DNA from: Sphingomonas sp. Leaf357
GTDB taxonomy: Bacteria > Pseudomonadota > Alphaproteobacteria > Sphingomonadales > Sphingomonadaceae
Direction of reading: 5' to 3'
DNA length: 64,000 bases
Assembly: GCF_001423845.1 (NCBI RefSeq)
Contig: NZ_LMPM01000001.1
Location: 800,001-864,000 of the forward strand
Shown: positions 19,646 through 28,050 of the stretch, piece by piece
Layout: the number at the start of each line of letters is the position of its first letter
Numbering within the stretch: position 1 is the stretch's first letter
Notes under the pieces: model-generated
Databases searched by the model: none
The model's input: only the letters and a program-made list of their open reading frames with translations
Told to the model about the DNA's origin: nothing
Made by a program: the position numbers and the translations under genes

Positions 19646-20095
19646 TCACCATTCGCCGGTGTTCGGCATCGATGCCCAGGGCTCGGCCGGCTCCAGCACA
19701 CCGTCCTGCAGGATTTCGATCGAGATGTTGTCGGGGCTGCGCACGAAGGCCATGTGGCCGTCGCGCGGCGGGCGGTTGATCGTCACGCCGCCGTCCATCA
19801 GCCGCTGGCACGTCTCATAGATATTCTCGACCCGATAGGCGAGATGCCCGAAATTGCGCCCGCCGGTATAGACTTCGGCCTCGCCATCCTCCGGCGGCCA
19901 ATTGTAGGTCAGTTCGACCTCGGCCTGGGCACGTTCGCCCGGCGCGTTCATATCTTCCGGCGTGGCCAGGAAGATCAGCGTGAAGCGACCCTTTTCGCTC
20001 TCCATGCGGCGCACTTCCTTCAGGCCGAGCAGTTCGAAGAAGCGGATCGTCGCGTCCGGATCGGTCACGCGGATCATGGTGTGAAGGTATTTCAT
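19646..20095 (-). CDS. gloA: Lactoylglutathione lyase (glyoxalase I)
   Basis: 149 residues, vicinal-oxygen-chelate fold. The four metal ligands expected for GloA are in place: His5 ([10 protein letters not shown]), the Glu in QAEVELTYN, the His in NFGHLAYRV and the Glu in ISIEIL. It converts the methylglyoxal-glutathione hemithioacetal to S-lactoylglutathione. First gene of the operon gloA - nitronate monooxygenase-like - gloB. The C-terminal part ([19 protein letters not shown]) is a short extension. Confidence 0.94.
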   Translation of the reverse strand: MKYLHTMIRVTDPDATIRFFELLGLKEVRRMESEKGRFTLIFLATPEDMNAPGERAQAEVELTYNWPPEDGEAEVYTGGRNFGHLAYRVENIYETCQRLMDGGVTINRPPRDGHMAFVRSPDNISIEILQDGVLEPAEPWASMPNTGEW

Positions 20096-20158
20096 CTGGC
20101 AGGCTCCGGTTGCAACGTGCCGTCTCAGATAGGGCGGGCAACGGCCGCCCGCCAGCTT

Positions 20159-20917
20159 TCAGGGCGTCGCAGCCGCGGTGAATTGCGCCAGTGCCGTGCG
20201 CGCGCTTCTGCCCGCGGGGGCATCGGGCGCGATCGCCACGGCGCGCTTCCACGCCGTCTTCGCGCCCGCCTCGTCGCCATCCAGCGCGGCAATGTTGCCC
20301 GCCTCCAATTGCACCGAGGCGTCGTCGCCGGACCGGCGTAGCGCCTCGGCGATGTCCTTTTTCGCGCGGGGCAGATCGTCCATCCGCCGCGCCAGCGTTG
20401 CCGAGAGCAGCCAGGCGAGCGGATCGGCCGAGGCCGTTTCCATCGCGAGATCGAGATCGCCGCGCGCCGCCTCCAATTCCTTGCTAGCCACCTGTGCGCG
20501 GGCGTGATCGAGATAGACTTCGCCCAGTTCGAGCCCGGTCAACGATCCCGCGGCGAGCGCGGCATCCAGCGCGGCGCGCGCCTTGGTCGCATCCTGCGCC
20601 GCCAGCCAGGCATTGCCGGCCTGTGCCCAGTAGGCCGCCGCCCGATTGTCCTTGGCCAGTTCCGCCGCACGCGCCGCCGCTTCGAATTCGGTCGCCGCCG
20701 CGTTCAGCTGGTTGGCGTTGGCATAGGATACGCCGAGGCACTGCCGTGCCAGCACGCCGCCGCCGGACAGCCGCCAGCGCGATCCTTCCTCGATCCCCGC
20801 TGCCGGGTCGTTGGCCGCCAGATCCATGCAATGTGCGTAGCGATCGGTCGGCGGGGGCGGGCCGGCTGGTGGAGGGCTGGTCTGGGCGGCGGCGAGCAGC
20901 AGCAAAGGCAGGATCAT
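20159..20917 (-). CDS. Exported tetratricopeptide-repeat protein
   Basis: 252 residues with an N-terminal hydrophobic signal (MILPLLLLAAAQTS) and a Pro-rich spacer, then several TPR-like helical pairs rich in Ala (AATEFEAAARAAELAKDNRA, AGNAWLAAQDATKARAAL, SATLARRMDDLPRAKKDI). Probably periplasmic and a scaffold for protein contacts; partners are unknown. It overlaps the upstream alpha/beta hydrolase gene by four bases (ATGA), so the two are one transcription unit. Confidence 0.82.
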   Translation of the reverse strand: MILPLLLLAAAQTSPPPAGPPPPTDRYAHCMDLAANDPAAGIEEGSRWRLSGGGVLARQCLGVSYANANQLNAAATEFEAAARAAELAKDNRAAAYWAQAGNAWLAAQDATKARAALDAALAAGSLTGLELGEVYLDHARAQVASKELEAARGDLDLAMETASADPLAWLLSATLARRMDDLPRAKKDIAEALRRSGDDASVQLEAGNIAALDGDEAGAKTAWKRAVAIAPDAPAGRSARTALAQFTAAATP

Positions 20918-21651
20918 AAGCGGGCTATCACATCCTCGACCGCGCGGACGATCGCCGCGATATCCGCATCGCGCGACAGGCGGTGATCACCGTCCTTGAC
21001 CAACACTGTCTGCACATCGGCTGAACGCAGCAGTTCGGCGAGCCGCGCGGTGCGCGTCCATGGCACGTCGCGATCGAGTTGACCCTGGACCAGTCGTACC
21101 GGCACATCGATCGCAATCTGGCCGAACATCAGCCGGTTGGCCTCGCCCGATGTCCAGAAGGCGTTGGTGTAGAGGGTCGGCTCCGGCCCATAGGGCGAGG
21201 CGCGCGTGACACGGCCTTCGCCGAGGATCTTCAATTTCTCGTCCGTCGTGAAGCCCCAGTCGGTGAAATCGGGCGCGGGTGCCACACCGACCAATCCGGC
21301 GACAAGATCGGGCCGGTCGCGCGCGACGAGCAGCATCAGCCACCCCCCTAGCGACGACCCGACGAGCACGGCCGGGCCGCCGGCAAGTCGTTCGAGCATC
21401 GCGACGACGTCGTCGCGCCAACCGGTGAGCGTCTGGTCCTCGAACGCGCCCTCGCTCTGCCCGCACCCGCCATAATCGAAGCGCAGGAAGGCGCGGCCGT
21501 TCTGCTTCGCCCAGGCTTCCAGCGCGAGCGCCTTGGTACCGGTCATGTCGCTGGCATAGCCCGGCAGGAAGACGATTGTCGGGCCGGTGCCTGGGGTGAG
21601 GTGATAGGCGAGGGCGGGGCGGGGTTCGGGGGTGTCGGTCATGACCGGCAT
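20914..21651 (-). CDS. Alpha/beta hydrolase
   Basis: About 245 residues. Core elements: TIVFLPGYASDMTGTKA, FDYGGCGQSEG, nucleophile elbow GSSLGG, an acid in VQGQLDRDVPW and a terminal His in KDGDHRLSRDAD. The sequence resembles the ABHD10/carboxylesterase-like group; the substrate is unknown. Starts at ATG 21651 or 21642 are both possible; neither has a good ribosome binding site. It overlaps the downstream TPR gene. Confidence 0.85.
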   Translation of the reverse strand: MPVMTDTPEPRPALAYHLTPGTGPTIVFLPGYASDMTGTKALALEAWAKQNGRAFLRFDYGGCGQSEGAFEDQTLTGWRDDVVAMLERLAGGPAVLVGSSLGGWLMLLVARDRPDLVAGLVGVAPAPDFTDWGFTTDEKLKILGEGRVTRASPYGPEPTLYTNAFWTSGEANRLMFGQIAIDVPVRLVQGQLDRDVPWTRTARLAELLRSADVQTVLVKDGDHRLSRDADIAAIVRAVEDVIARL

Positions 21652-21903
21652 TTAGGGGATCGGCGCTTAATTTACAGCCCGGCCCTTCGCCATTGTCCAA
21701 GGCCGGAAACAGGCGCGCAACGCCAGAACGCTGTCACGGTCCGTCACGGTCCGTCGCGGAGATCGAACGGTGCGCACCAGTGCGGTCCGTTCAGTACCGA
21801 GCGTCAGAGTGTACGTCCTCCACCGGCGGACCGCTTCGACGCGGTACCCCCGGTCCGCTGCTTGTCGGGCAGCAGACCGGGGGGCGGGTCGTCGCAGAGC
21901 GGG

Positions 21904-22818
21904 TCAGCGCGCTTCGGCAAAGTCCTTGAGCGCGGCGGCAAAGGCTGCCGGCTGGTCGAGCATCACGAAATGCGCGGCGTCGCCGATATCGACGTAGCGG
22001 ACGTTCGGGGCCTTGGCGTAGGCACCGCGATAGGCGGCGTCGGCGCGGTCCTTGGGCAGCCTCGCGTTCCAGGGATAGACGATCGTGAGCGGCGTCTTGA
22101 TGTCGGCCATGTCGCCACGCAGGTCGGTGGTGAGATCCTCGTAGAGCGCCTCACCGCTGACGCGAGGGTCGGTGGCGAGGAACCACGCTTTGACCTTAGC
22201 CTGCGATTCCGGCTTGAGCGCGAGGCCGTTCGCGGTGCCCTCCGCAACCGCGGCGTTGGCGGGCTGACCATAGCTGGCCACCATCGCGTCGCGCATGGCC
22301 TTGGCCCGAGGCTCCAGCATCGCGACGGTCGCGCCTGGAACGAAGATCTCGCCGACATATGGCAGGCTGTCGACGATCATCGCGCCCTGGAGGTGGTCCG
22401 GGTGCGCCTTGGCGAATTTGAGCGTGACAAGGCCGCCGAGCGAATGACCGACCAGCTTCGCGTCGGTGGCCTTTGTTTTTACGAGGAGACGGTCCAGATC
22501 TGCAACGACGCCATCGATCAGGCCGGGGCCGAGATTTTTGCCTGGCGCGTCTCCGGCGAAGCCGTTGATCTGGACGACGTAGACGCGGTGCGTCTTCGCC
22601 AGATCGGGAACCACCCCGTCCCATACGGCGCGGGGCGACGACAGTCCGGGGATCAGCACGATCGGCGAGCCGTTTCCGGACACCGAGACCGAGATGTGAT
22701 CCATCTGCGTGACCGTCGGCGCGGTCGCGATGGTCTTGCAATGTCCGGCGGCGGGATGAAGCACCGCGCCGATCGTGAACAGGCTGGCGGCGATGCGGGC
22801 TTTCAGATGTGTGATCAT
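21904..22818 (-). CDS. Exported alpha/beta hydrolase
   Basis: 304 residues; signal peptide MITHLKARIAASLFTIGAVL ending near HPAAGHC, so probably periplasmic. Core: PIVLIPGLSSPRAVWDG, nucleophile elbow GHSLGG, an acid in IVYPWNARLPKDRAD, His in DAAHFVMLDQP. It overlaps the upstream XRE gene by four bases (ATGA) and forms a three-gene operon with a membrane protein and an XRE regulator, reading right to left. Substrate unknown. Confidence 0.87.
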   Translation of the reverse strand: MITHLKARIAASLFTIGAVLHPAAGHCKTIATAPTVTQMDHISVSVSGNGSPIVLIPGLSSPRAVWDGVVPDLAKTHRVYVVQINGFAGDAPGKNLGPGLIDGVVADLDRLLVKTKATDAKLVGHSLGGLVTLKFAKAHPDHLQGAMIVDSLPYVGEIFVPGATVAMLEPRAKAMRDAMVASYGQPANAAVAEGTANGLALKPESQAKVKAWFLATDPRVSGEALYEDLTTDLRGDMADIKTPLTIVYPWNARLPKDRADAAYRGAYAKAPNVRYVDIGDAAHFVMLDQPAAFAAALKDFAEAR

Positions 22819-23024
22819 GACTCTGTCTCCTTGGACGGGCTGGTGAAAATGTCTTCGATCGAACGGTCGAACAGTTCGGCGATGCGGAAGGCGAGGGGGA
22901 GCGAGGGATCGTAGCGACCCGTCTCGATCGCATTCACGCTCTGGCGGGAGACCTCGAGCCGGTCGGCGAGGTCGCCTTGGCTCCAGTCGCGTTCGGCACG
23001 GAGCACCTTGAGACGGTTCTTCAT
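22815..23024 (-). CDS. Small XRE-family transcriptional regulator
   Basis: 69 residues, essentially one helix-turn-helix domain: MKNRLKVLRAERDWSQGDLA then LEVSRQSVNAIETGRYDPSL, ending near IEDIFTSPSKETES. Such single-domain regulators, when paired with a small membrane protein, are usually autoregulators. ATG at 23024 is chosen for the family start. It overlaps both neighbours (membrane protein upstream, hydrolase downstream), so the three are translated from one transcript. An inverted repeat at 23437-23473 in front of the operon is a candidate operator. Confidence 0.9.
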   Translation of the reverse strand: MKNRLKVLRAERDWSQGDLADRLEVSRQSVNAIETGRYDPSLPLAFRIAELFDRSIEDIFTSPSKETES

Positions 23025-23434
23025 GCGCGGTCCGCCCGGTTGGTGAGAGCGTTGTAGCATCCGCCCGCACCGAGCCCAGCAAACCACACGACCGCGATGT
23101 AGTAGGCGTCGATGTGCCGCACGAGGTCGAAGCTTTCGAGGAAGCCCCATACCGTCGCCAAGCTGAGTGCGATGCCACTGGCGATGAGCGACTGGCGCAC
23201 CATCATCATGCGGATATATTCGTCCTGCTCCTCGACGAAATATCGTCCGATCGCGCCGAATATGCCAACGATCGGCAGCGCTGGTAGGATCGCGGCGACA
23301 TAAGCGAGCGGCCCGCTGATCAGATGACGGTTGAACGCGTAGACCGCCCCCATCAGCAGCACCGCGTACAGCAGGCTAAGCAAGATAACGGTCTTGTTAT
23401 AGCGGCGCATCGCGCGGGTCGGTTTCTGGGCCAT
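23021..23434 (-). CDS. Four-segment inner-membrane protein
   Basis: 137 residues with four predicted membrane segments (about 15-35, 42-60, 82-102, 110-128) and a charged cytoplasmic loop RYFVEEQDEYIRMMMVRQS. ATG 23434 has a strong site AAGGAAG upstream. It is the first gene of the operon with the XRE regulator and an exported hydrolase. Membrane proteins of this size next to a small XRE gene are common, often sensing or modulating the regulator, but no function is known here. Confidence 0.85.
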   Translation of the reverse strand: MAQKPTRAMRRYNKTVILLSLLYAVLLMGAVYAFNRHLISGPLAYVAAILPALPIVGIFGAIGRYFVEEQDEYIRMMMVRQSLIASGIALSLATVWGFLESFDLVRHIDAYYIAVVWFAGLGAGGCYNALTNRADRA

Positions 23435-23436
23435 CG

Positions 23437-23473
23437 GTAAAGCTTCCTTTCGAATCAGTAAGGCAAGCTTTAC
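23437..23473. promoter_or_regulatory. Inverted repeat, candidate operator of the XRE operon
   Basis: Perfect 9-base arms GTAAAGCTT (23437-23445) and AAGCTTTAC (23465-23473), 19 bases apart, directly in front of the membrane-protein gene and spanning its ribosome binding site. A third, imperfect copy (GCGAGCTTTGCAT) is at about 23497. This layout fits autoregulation by the small XRE protein; inference only. Confidence 0.5.
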
Positions 23474-23588
23474 ATGTGGTCGTTGCGTAATGTCAAGCGA
23501 GCTTTGCATAAAGGCATGGTCAGTTGACACACGCAATTCGCTTCCTCATCCGTCACTCTCGCCAACGCGTCTCGCAGCGCCTAACTAT

Positions 23589-24050
23589 ATGCCGATGAAA
23601 GTCCTGATCCCGGCGCTCTGCCTGCTCCTCGCCGCCTGCTCGCAGAGCGTGGGGATGGGCAATGATGACGATGCGCTGTTCAATGTCGGCGGCGAGCCGA
23701 TGATGCCGGGGACACGCCCGGTGCGGATCGGGGAGGGCGGGCCGGCCTTTGCCGCCTGCGCCAATGTCGCGCGCGTCGTGAATATTTCGGCCGAGGGCGA
23801 GACGTACCTGCCGGTGCGCGCCGCGCCGTTCCTGGAGGCGAGCGAGGTCCTGCGCCTGCCCAACGATTCCCGCCTGCTGGTGTGCACACGGTCGATCGAT
23901 CAGCGCTGGCAGGGCGTGGTTGTGCCCCCGGCAAGCGCGCCGGATACGGACTGCGGCGTCGGCGCGCCGGTGGCGTCGCCGCGCGCTTATGCCGGGCCGT
24001 GCGTCAGCGGCTGGGTGGCGAGCGCGTTCGTGCGGGCGGTAGCGAACTGA
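23589..24050 (+). CDS. Lipoprotein of unknown function
   Basis: About 153 residues. Signal MPMKVLIPALCLLLAAC carries a lipobox LLAAC (Cys17; start ATG 23589 or 23595). The mature part has a stretch VVNISAEGETYLPVRAAPFL followed by DSRLLVCTRSIDQRWQGVVV and GWVASAFVR, which resembles bacterial SH3-like domains that bind peptidoglycan or proteins. Several Cys may pair. It is convergent with the OprB-type porin and in no operon. Confidence 0.8.
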   Translation: MPMKVLIPALCLLLAACSQSVGMGNDDDALFNVGGEPMMPGTRPVRIGEGGPAFAACANVARVVNISAEGETYLPVRAAPFLEASEVLRLPNDSRLLVCTRSIDQRWQGVVVPPASAPDTDCGVGAPVASPRAYAGPCVSGWVASAFVRAVAN

Positions 24051-24062
24051 GGTCGCGCGCCG

Positions 24063-25448
24063 CTACAGCGTGATCGCCGCCTTGAGGCCCAGGACCGCGA
24101 CGTCCTTCTCGGCCGCGATGCCGCCGGGCTGATGGATGAGTTGCAAATTGGGGCGGAGCTCCAGCCAGTCGGCGGGGTGGATCGCGTAATAGATTTCGGC
24201 GGCATATTCGGCGCTGCGCACAGGAGCGCCGGGGGTCCGCCGGTCGGCCGCGACGGCGCGGCCGTTGACGTTGGTGCGCGCGAACCCGAGGCCGAGCACG
24301 TCGCCGGGCACGGCGGGGACCAGCCCCTTGTAGAACAGTCCGATCGCGACCTGATTGTCGGTCACCGAGGTTGCGCGATCGGCCTGGGTGACGTTCGCGA
24401 ACACGCTGAGGCCGCGCACCGACTTGCCGTCCTTCGACGTTCCGCTGAGCTGTTGCTGTACGGCGAGGTAGACGCCGTAGCGGCTGGAGCGTTGCAACGG
24501 CGACAGGCCGGTGATCGCGATCGGCCGGCGGTTCGTATCGAGGAACACGTCGGCGCCATCGGCGGTCGCGATCCAGCCGCCCAACTTGTACGATGCGACA
24601 TGGCCGGTGGCGCGCGACCAGCCGAATTCGACCGGGATCAGCACCCCGGTCGCGCCGTGGAAGTGGCCGATGAAGAAATCGTTGTCGAGATTGCGGGGAT
24701 TGATCTCGTACACGGCCGTCTGGACGCGAAGATTCTCGCCAAGATCGACGCGCACCCGCGCGCCCCACTGGCTGATCGGCCAGTTCTGCCAGTAATCGCC
24801 GACCAGGTTGCCCGGCTGCGCGCCGCAGAAACTGAGGTTCTGGAAATGACAGGAAAAGCCTTCGAAATCCTCGCCGGGATTGGTGCGGCCGAGTTTCAAC
24901 TCGACCCTGTCGCCGATGCGCTGTTCGTACCACAATTGCGTGACGCGCACCGTCTGGCCGCGGCCATAGACCTCCTGCACCTGTTGCAGCGCATCGATGC
25001 CGGCATCGGCGGTGAGATTGCGGCCGCGTCGCCAGGTGATCGTCGCCTGGAACGCGCCGCCCTTCAGGCCGGCCAGCTTGTCGAGATCGAGCAGGGCGCC
25101 GGCATCAAACTGACCGGTTTCACGAAACAGCTGCCGATCGCCGCCGGCGGGGTTGTACGCGCTTTCCGAAGTGTAGCGCGCCGTGAGGCCGATGCCGCGC
25201 GCGCCCAGCCGGGTGCGGATCTGCTGCCAGTCGCCGATCAACCCCGGCGGCGGCGTGTTCTGCGTGTCGCCGATCAGCGCGGACGGCGACTGGTCGCGAG
25301 GGCGCGATACGGGTGCGCGGGGCGGACGCTGCGTGTCGGAGGCCGGAGCGTCGGCCGAAGGTGTATCGGTGACCGCCTGTGCGTGCGCGCCGCCGAGCGG
25401 CAGGGCGCAGAAGAGCGCCGCGATGGTCAGGGTGGCGGTCGATCGCAT
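24063..25448 (-). CDS. OprB-family carbohydrate porin
   Basis: 461 residues with signal peptide (MRSTATLTIAALFCALPLGG, cleavage after AHAQA), a Pro/Ser/Asp-rich linker to about residue 65, then a barrel of alternating strands. Family landmarks: LGARGIGLTARYTSESAYNP near the start, VTQLWYEQRIGDRVELKLGR in the middle and the ending AAEKDVAVLGLKAAITL. OprB-type porins admit sugars across the outer membrane; the precise sugar is not readable. Expressed alone, convergent with the lipoprotein gene. Confidence 0.88.
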   Translation of the reverse strand: MRSTATLTIAALFCALPLGGAHAQAVTDTPSADAPASDTQRPPRAPVSRPRDQSPSALIGDTQNTPPPGLIGDWQQIRTRLGARGIGLTARYTSESAYNPAGGDRQLFRETGQFDAGALLDLDKLAGLKGGAFQATITWRRGRNLTADAGIDALQQVQEVYGRGQTVRVTQLWYEQRIGDRVELKLGRTNPGEDFEGFSCHFQNLSFCGAQPGNLVGDYWQNWPISQWGARVRVDLGENLRVQTAVYEINPRNLDNDFFIGHFHGATGVLIPVEFGWSRATGHVASYKLGGWIATADGADVFLDTNRRPIAITGLSPLQRSSRYGVYLAVQQQLSGTSKDGKSVRGLSVFANVTQADRATSVTDNQVAIGLFYKGLVPAVPGDVLGLGFARTNVNGRAVAADRRTPGAPVRSAEYAAEIYYAIHPADWLELRPNLQLIHQPGGIAAEKDVAVLGLKAAITL

Positions 25449-25505
25449 CGGAAGTCTCCTTGGTCGAGCGACCCTTTAGGGTGTGATGCCTTTCGAGCAA
25501 GCATC

Positions 25506-25600
25506 CTTCCCCGGCGGAGGGCGGGGCCCAGCTGAAGGTCGTGGTCACGTCGCACAGTACCGAAACCTGTCCGTTGTCCGACCGGCCCCGGCCTCCGCCG
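25506..25600. repeat. Palindromic repeat, family C
   Basis: TTCCCCGGCGGAGGGCGGGG and, about 60 bases later, CGGCCCCGGCCTCCGCCG. It is a partly decayed copy, located between the porin and SDR genes. Confidence 0.65.
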
Positions 25601-25692
25601 CAGACGTGCTGACTGTCGATCGGCGCTCAGGTCTCCCTGCTCTCCCCCTTAACACCAAGCAAGCACCTTGCCGGTTTGCCTGAACGGATATC

Positions 25693-26538
25693 TCAGCCAG
25701 CAAATGCTTCCAGCGAGGAGAAGAGCGACGGCACGTCTGCGTCCCAGCTGTGGCGCGGGCCGATCGTCATACCGCCGTCGACGGTGATGTGTGTACCGGT
25801 GACGAAGCTGGCATCCGCGCTCGCCAGATAGGCGACGGCGGCGGCGATGTCTTCCGCGCGACCGGCGCGTTGCAGCGGCTGGGCCTTGGCGGCGATGTGG
25901 TTGATCGCGCCATTGGCCTGAGCAAGCTTCTCGCCCTCGATGCCCAGAGCCGAGGTGAAGATGTTGGTGGTAATGAAGCCGGGGCACACCGCGTTGACGC
26001 GAATATCGTAGCGCGACAGGTCCGCCGCCGCCATCTTCGTCAAATGGAGCACGCCGGCCTTGGCGACGGAATAGGCGGTGGGCGCGGCACCGGTCTGCAA
26101 GGCGGCGATCGAGGCAGTGTTGACGATCGCGCCGCCGCCGCCGCCGCGTTCCCGGCGCGCGATCATCAGCGGGGCGGCATAGCGGATGCCGAGCGCGACC
26201 GAGCGCAGCAGCAGCGCCAGGGTACGATCCCAATCGTCCGGCCTGATCTTGTCAATCGGATCGCGCGATCCGCCGGCGCCGGCATTGTTGAACACGACGT
26301 CGAGCCCGCCGGCCGAATCCACCGCGTGCATGATCGCCTGGATGTCGCCCGCCTGCATCACATCGGTGCGCAGGAAGTGGATCTTGCCGTTCGACATATC
26401 GGCGATCTCGCGCCCGCCGGCCTCGTCGATATCGCCGATCCAGACCTGGGCCCCTTCCTCGGCGAGCCGCAGAGCGGTGGCCTTGCCGATGCCCGAGGCA
26501 CCGCCGGTTACCACGGCGTTCTTGCCGGTGAAGCGCAT
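25693..26538 (-). CDS. Short-chain dehydrogenase/reductase
   Basis: 281 residues, classical SDR. Cofactor motif TGGASGIG near residue 12, then NNAGAGGS and the catalytic YxxxK as YSVAKAG, with upstream NTASIAAL. The stretch WIGDIDEAG after the glycine motif suggests NAD(H) preference. The substrate is unknown. It faces away from the acyl-CoA dehydrogenase gene, with a repeat in the shared upstream region; the two may share a lipid or isoprenoid degradation theme, which is speculation. Confidence 0.9.
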   Translation of the reverse strand: MRFTGKNAVVTGGASGIGKATALRLAEEGAQVWIGDIDEAGGREIADMSNGKIHFLRTDVMQAGDIQAIMHAVDSAGGLDVVFNNAGAGGSRDPIDKIRPDDWDRTLALLLRSVALGIRYAAPLMIARRERGGGGGAIVNTASIAALQTGAAPTAYSVAKAGVLHLTKMAAADLSRYDIRVNAVCPGFITTNIFTSALGIEGEKLAQANGAINHIAAKAQPLQRAGRAEDIAAAVAYLASADASFVTGTHITVDGGMTIGPRHSWDADVPSLFSSLEAFAG

Positions 26539-26672
26539 GTCATTCTCCCTGGAAGATTATCTTATATGTGGTTTTGCACAGCATAGTATGGGGTTTCACG
26601 CGGTCAACGCGCGGTTTTGGAATTTCGGGTTTGCGGCGGACGAACGATTGAGGCATCGAGCGGATATCCATC

Positions 26673-26780
26673 CGTCATCCTGAACTCGTTTCAGGATCCA
26701 GACGCGGTCGCTTGCCACAAGGGGCGCGCATCTGGGGTCGTCGACCGCGCATGGATGCTGAAACACGTTCAGCATGACCG
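26673..26780. repeat. Palindromic repeat, family B
   Basis: CGTCATCCTGAACTCGTTTC and a second arm CTGAAACACGTTCAGCATGA in inverted orientation. The end arm contains an ATG (26774) in frame with the acyl-CoA dehydrogenase gene, though its likely start is 21 bases later. Confidence 0.8.
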
Positions 26781-26794
26781 TGAAAGAGGATGAT

Positions 26795-27940
26795 ATGGCA
26801 CTCGACCCCGAAACCTTCGATGCGCTGATCGATACGGTGCGCCGCTTCGTGGCCGAACGGCTGCGGCCGCTGGAAGGTGCGGTCGAGGAGGCGGACGCCA
26901 TTCCGGCTGAGATCGTGCAAGAGATGCGCGACATGGGCCTGTTCGGCCTGTCGATCGCCGAGGAATATGGCGGCCTGGGCCTGACGATGAGCGAGGAAGC
27001 GCGCGTCGCGATCGAACTCGGGCGGACGACGCCGGCATTCCGATCGACCTTCGGCACCAATGTCGGGATCGGATCGCAGGGCCTCGTCATGGCTGGCAAC
27101 GCCGAACAGAAAGCCGCGTGGCTGCCGAGGATCGCCAGTGGCGAGATCATCACCAGCTTCGCGCTGACCGAGCCGGACGTGGGCAGCGACTCGGGCGCGG
27201 TGAAGACGCGCGCGACGTTTGACGGGCAGGCGTACCGGCTGAGCGGCACCAAGCGCTACATCACGAATGCCGACAAGGCCGACCTGTTCACCGTGATGGC
27301 GCGGACGAGCGAGGAACCCGGCGCGCGCGGCGTGTCCGCGTTCCTCGTGCCGCGCGATCTGACGGGCGTAGCGATCGGCGAGCCGGAAAAGAAGATGGGG
27401 CAGAAGGGCGCGAAGGTCGCCGACGTCATTTTCGACGACGTGATCGTGCCGGCGGAGAACCGACTGGGTGCCGAGGGCGAGGGGTTCAAGATTGCGATGC
27501 GCGTGCTCGATCGCGGGCGGCTGCACATCAGCGCAGTATGCGTCGGCGTGGCGGAACGGCTGATCGCCGATTGCGTGGCCTATGCGACGGAGCGCAAGCA
27601 GTTCGGCAAGCCGATCGCCGAGCATCAACTGATCCAGGGCATGATCGCGGATTCCAAGACCGAAGCGCTGGTGGCACGCGCCATGGTGCTGGAGACGGCG
27701 ACGGCGAAGGATGCAGGCAAAGACGTGGTGATGGAATCGGCCGCGGCGAAGTATTTCGCGTCCGAGATGGTCGGCAGGGTTGCGGATCGCGCGGTGCAGA
27801 TTTTCGGCGGGGCGGGCTATATCGCCGATTACGGGATCGAGCGGCTGTACCGCGATGTGCGGTTGTTCCGGATTTACGAAGGGACCAGCCAGATCCAGCA
27901 GATCATCATCGCGCGCGAGACAATCAAGCGCGGGGGTTGA
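26795..27940 (+). CDS. Acyl-CoA dehydrogenase
   Basis: FAD-dependent dehydrogenase that introduces the first double bond in acyl-CoA beta-oxidation. 381 residues from ATG 26795, preceded by AGAGGA; the upstream ATG at 26774 lies inside a repeat. Landmarks: FALTEPDVGSDSGAVKTRA (FAD-binding), GLYSG-like AEHQLIQGMI, and the C-terminal QIFGGAGYIADYGIERLYRD with IYEGTSQIQ. The glutamate in the catalytic position is likely the Glu of YEGTSQ. The substrate chain length is not readable. Followed by an SDR gene. Confidence 0.93.
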   Translation: MALDPETFDALIDTVRRFVAERLRPLEGAVEEADAIPAEIVQEMRDMGLFGLSIAEEYGGLGLTMSEEARVAIELGRTTPAFRSTFGTNVGIGSQGLVMAGNAEQKAAWLPRIASGEIITSFALTEPDVGSDSGAVKTRATFDGQAYRLSGTKRYITNADKADLFTVMARTSEEPGARGVSAFLVPRDLTGVAIGEPEKKMGQKGAKVADVIFDDVIVPAENRLGAEGEGFKIAMRVLDRGRLHISAVCVGVAERLIADCVAYATERKQFGKPIAEHQLIQGMIADSKTEALVARAMVLETATAKDAGKDVVMESAAAKYFASEMVGRVADRAVQIFGGAGYIADYGIERLYRDVRLFRIYEGTSQIQQIIIARETIKRGG

Positions 27941-27953
27941 CCCGCGCAATGGC

Positions 27954-28036
27954 CGTCACCCCAGCGTAGGCGGGGGTCTCGCGGTGGCGTGCGGCGCGCC
28001 GGACCACAGGAAGACCCCAGCCTCTGCTGGGGTGAC
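27954..28036. repeat. Palindromic repeat, family C
   Basis: GTCACCCCAGCGTAGGCGGG and AGCCTCTGCTGGGGTGAC form the paired hairpin, placed between the acyl-CoA dehydrogenase and the next SDR gene. Confidence 0.8.
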
Positions 28037-28050
28037 AAATTTGGGAGTGA

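Noticed and set aside
21735..21760. Short direct repeat GTCACGGTCC (three partial copies) as a regulatory array
   Set aside because: Too short, and no consistent position relative to either flanking gene.
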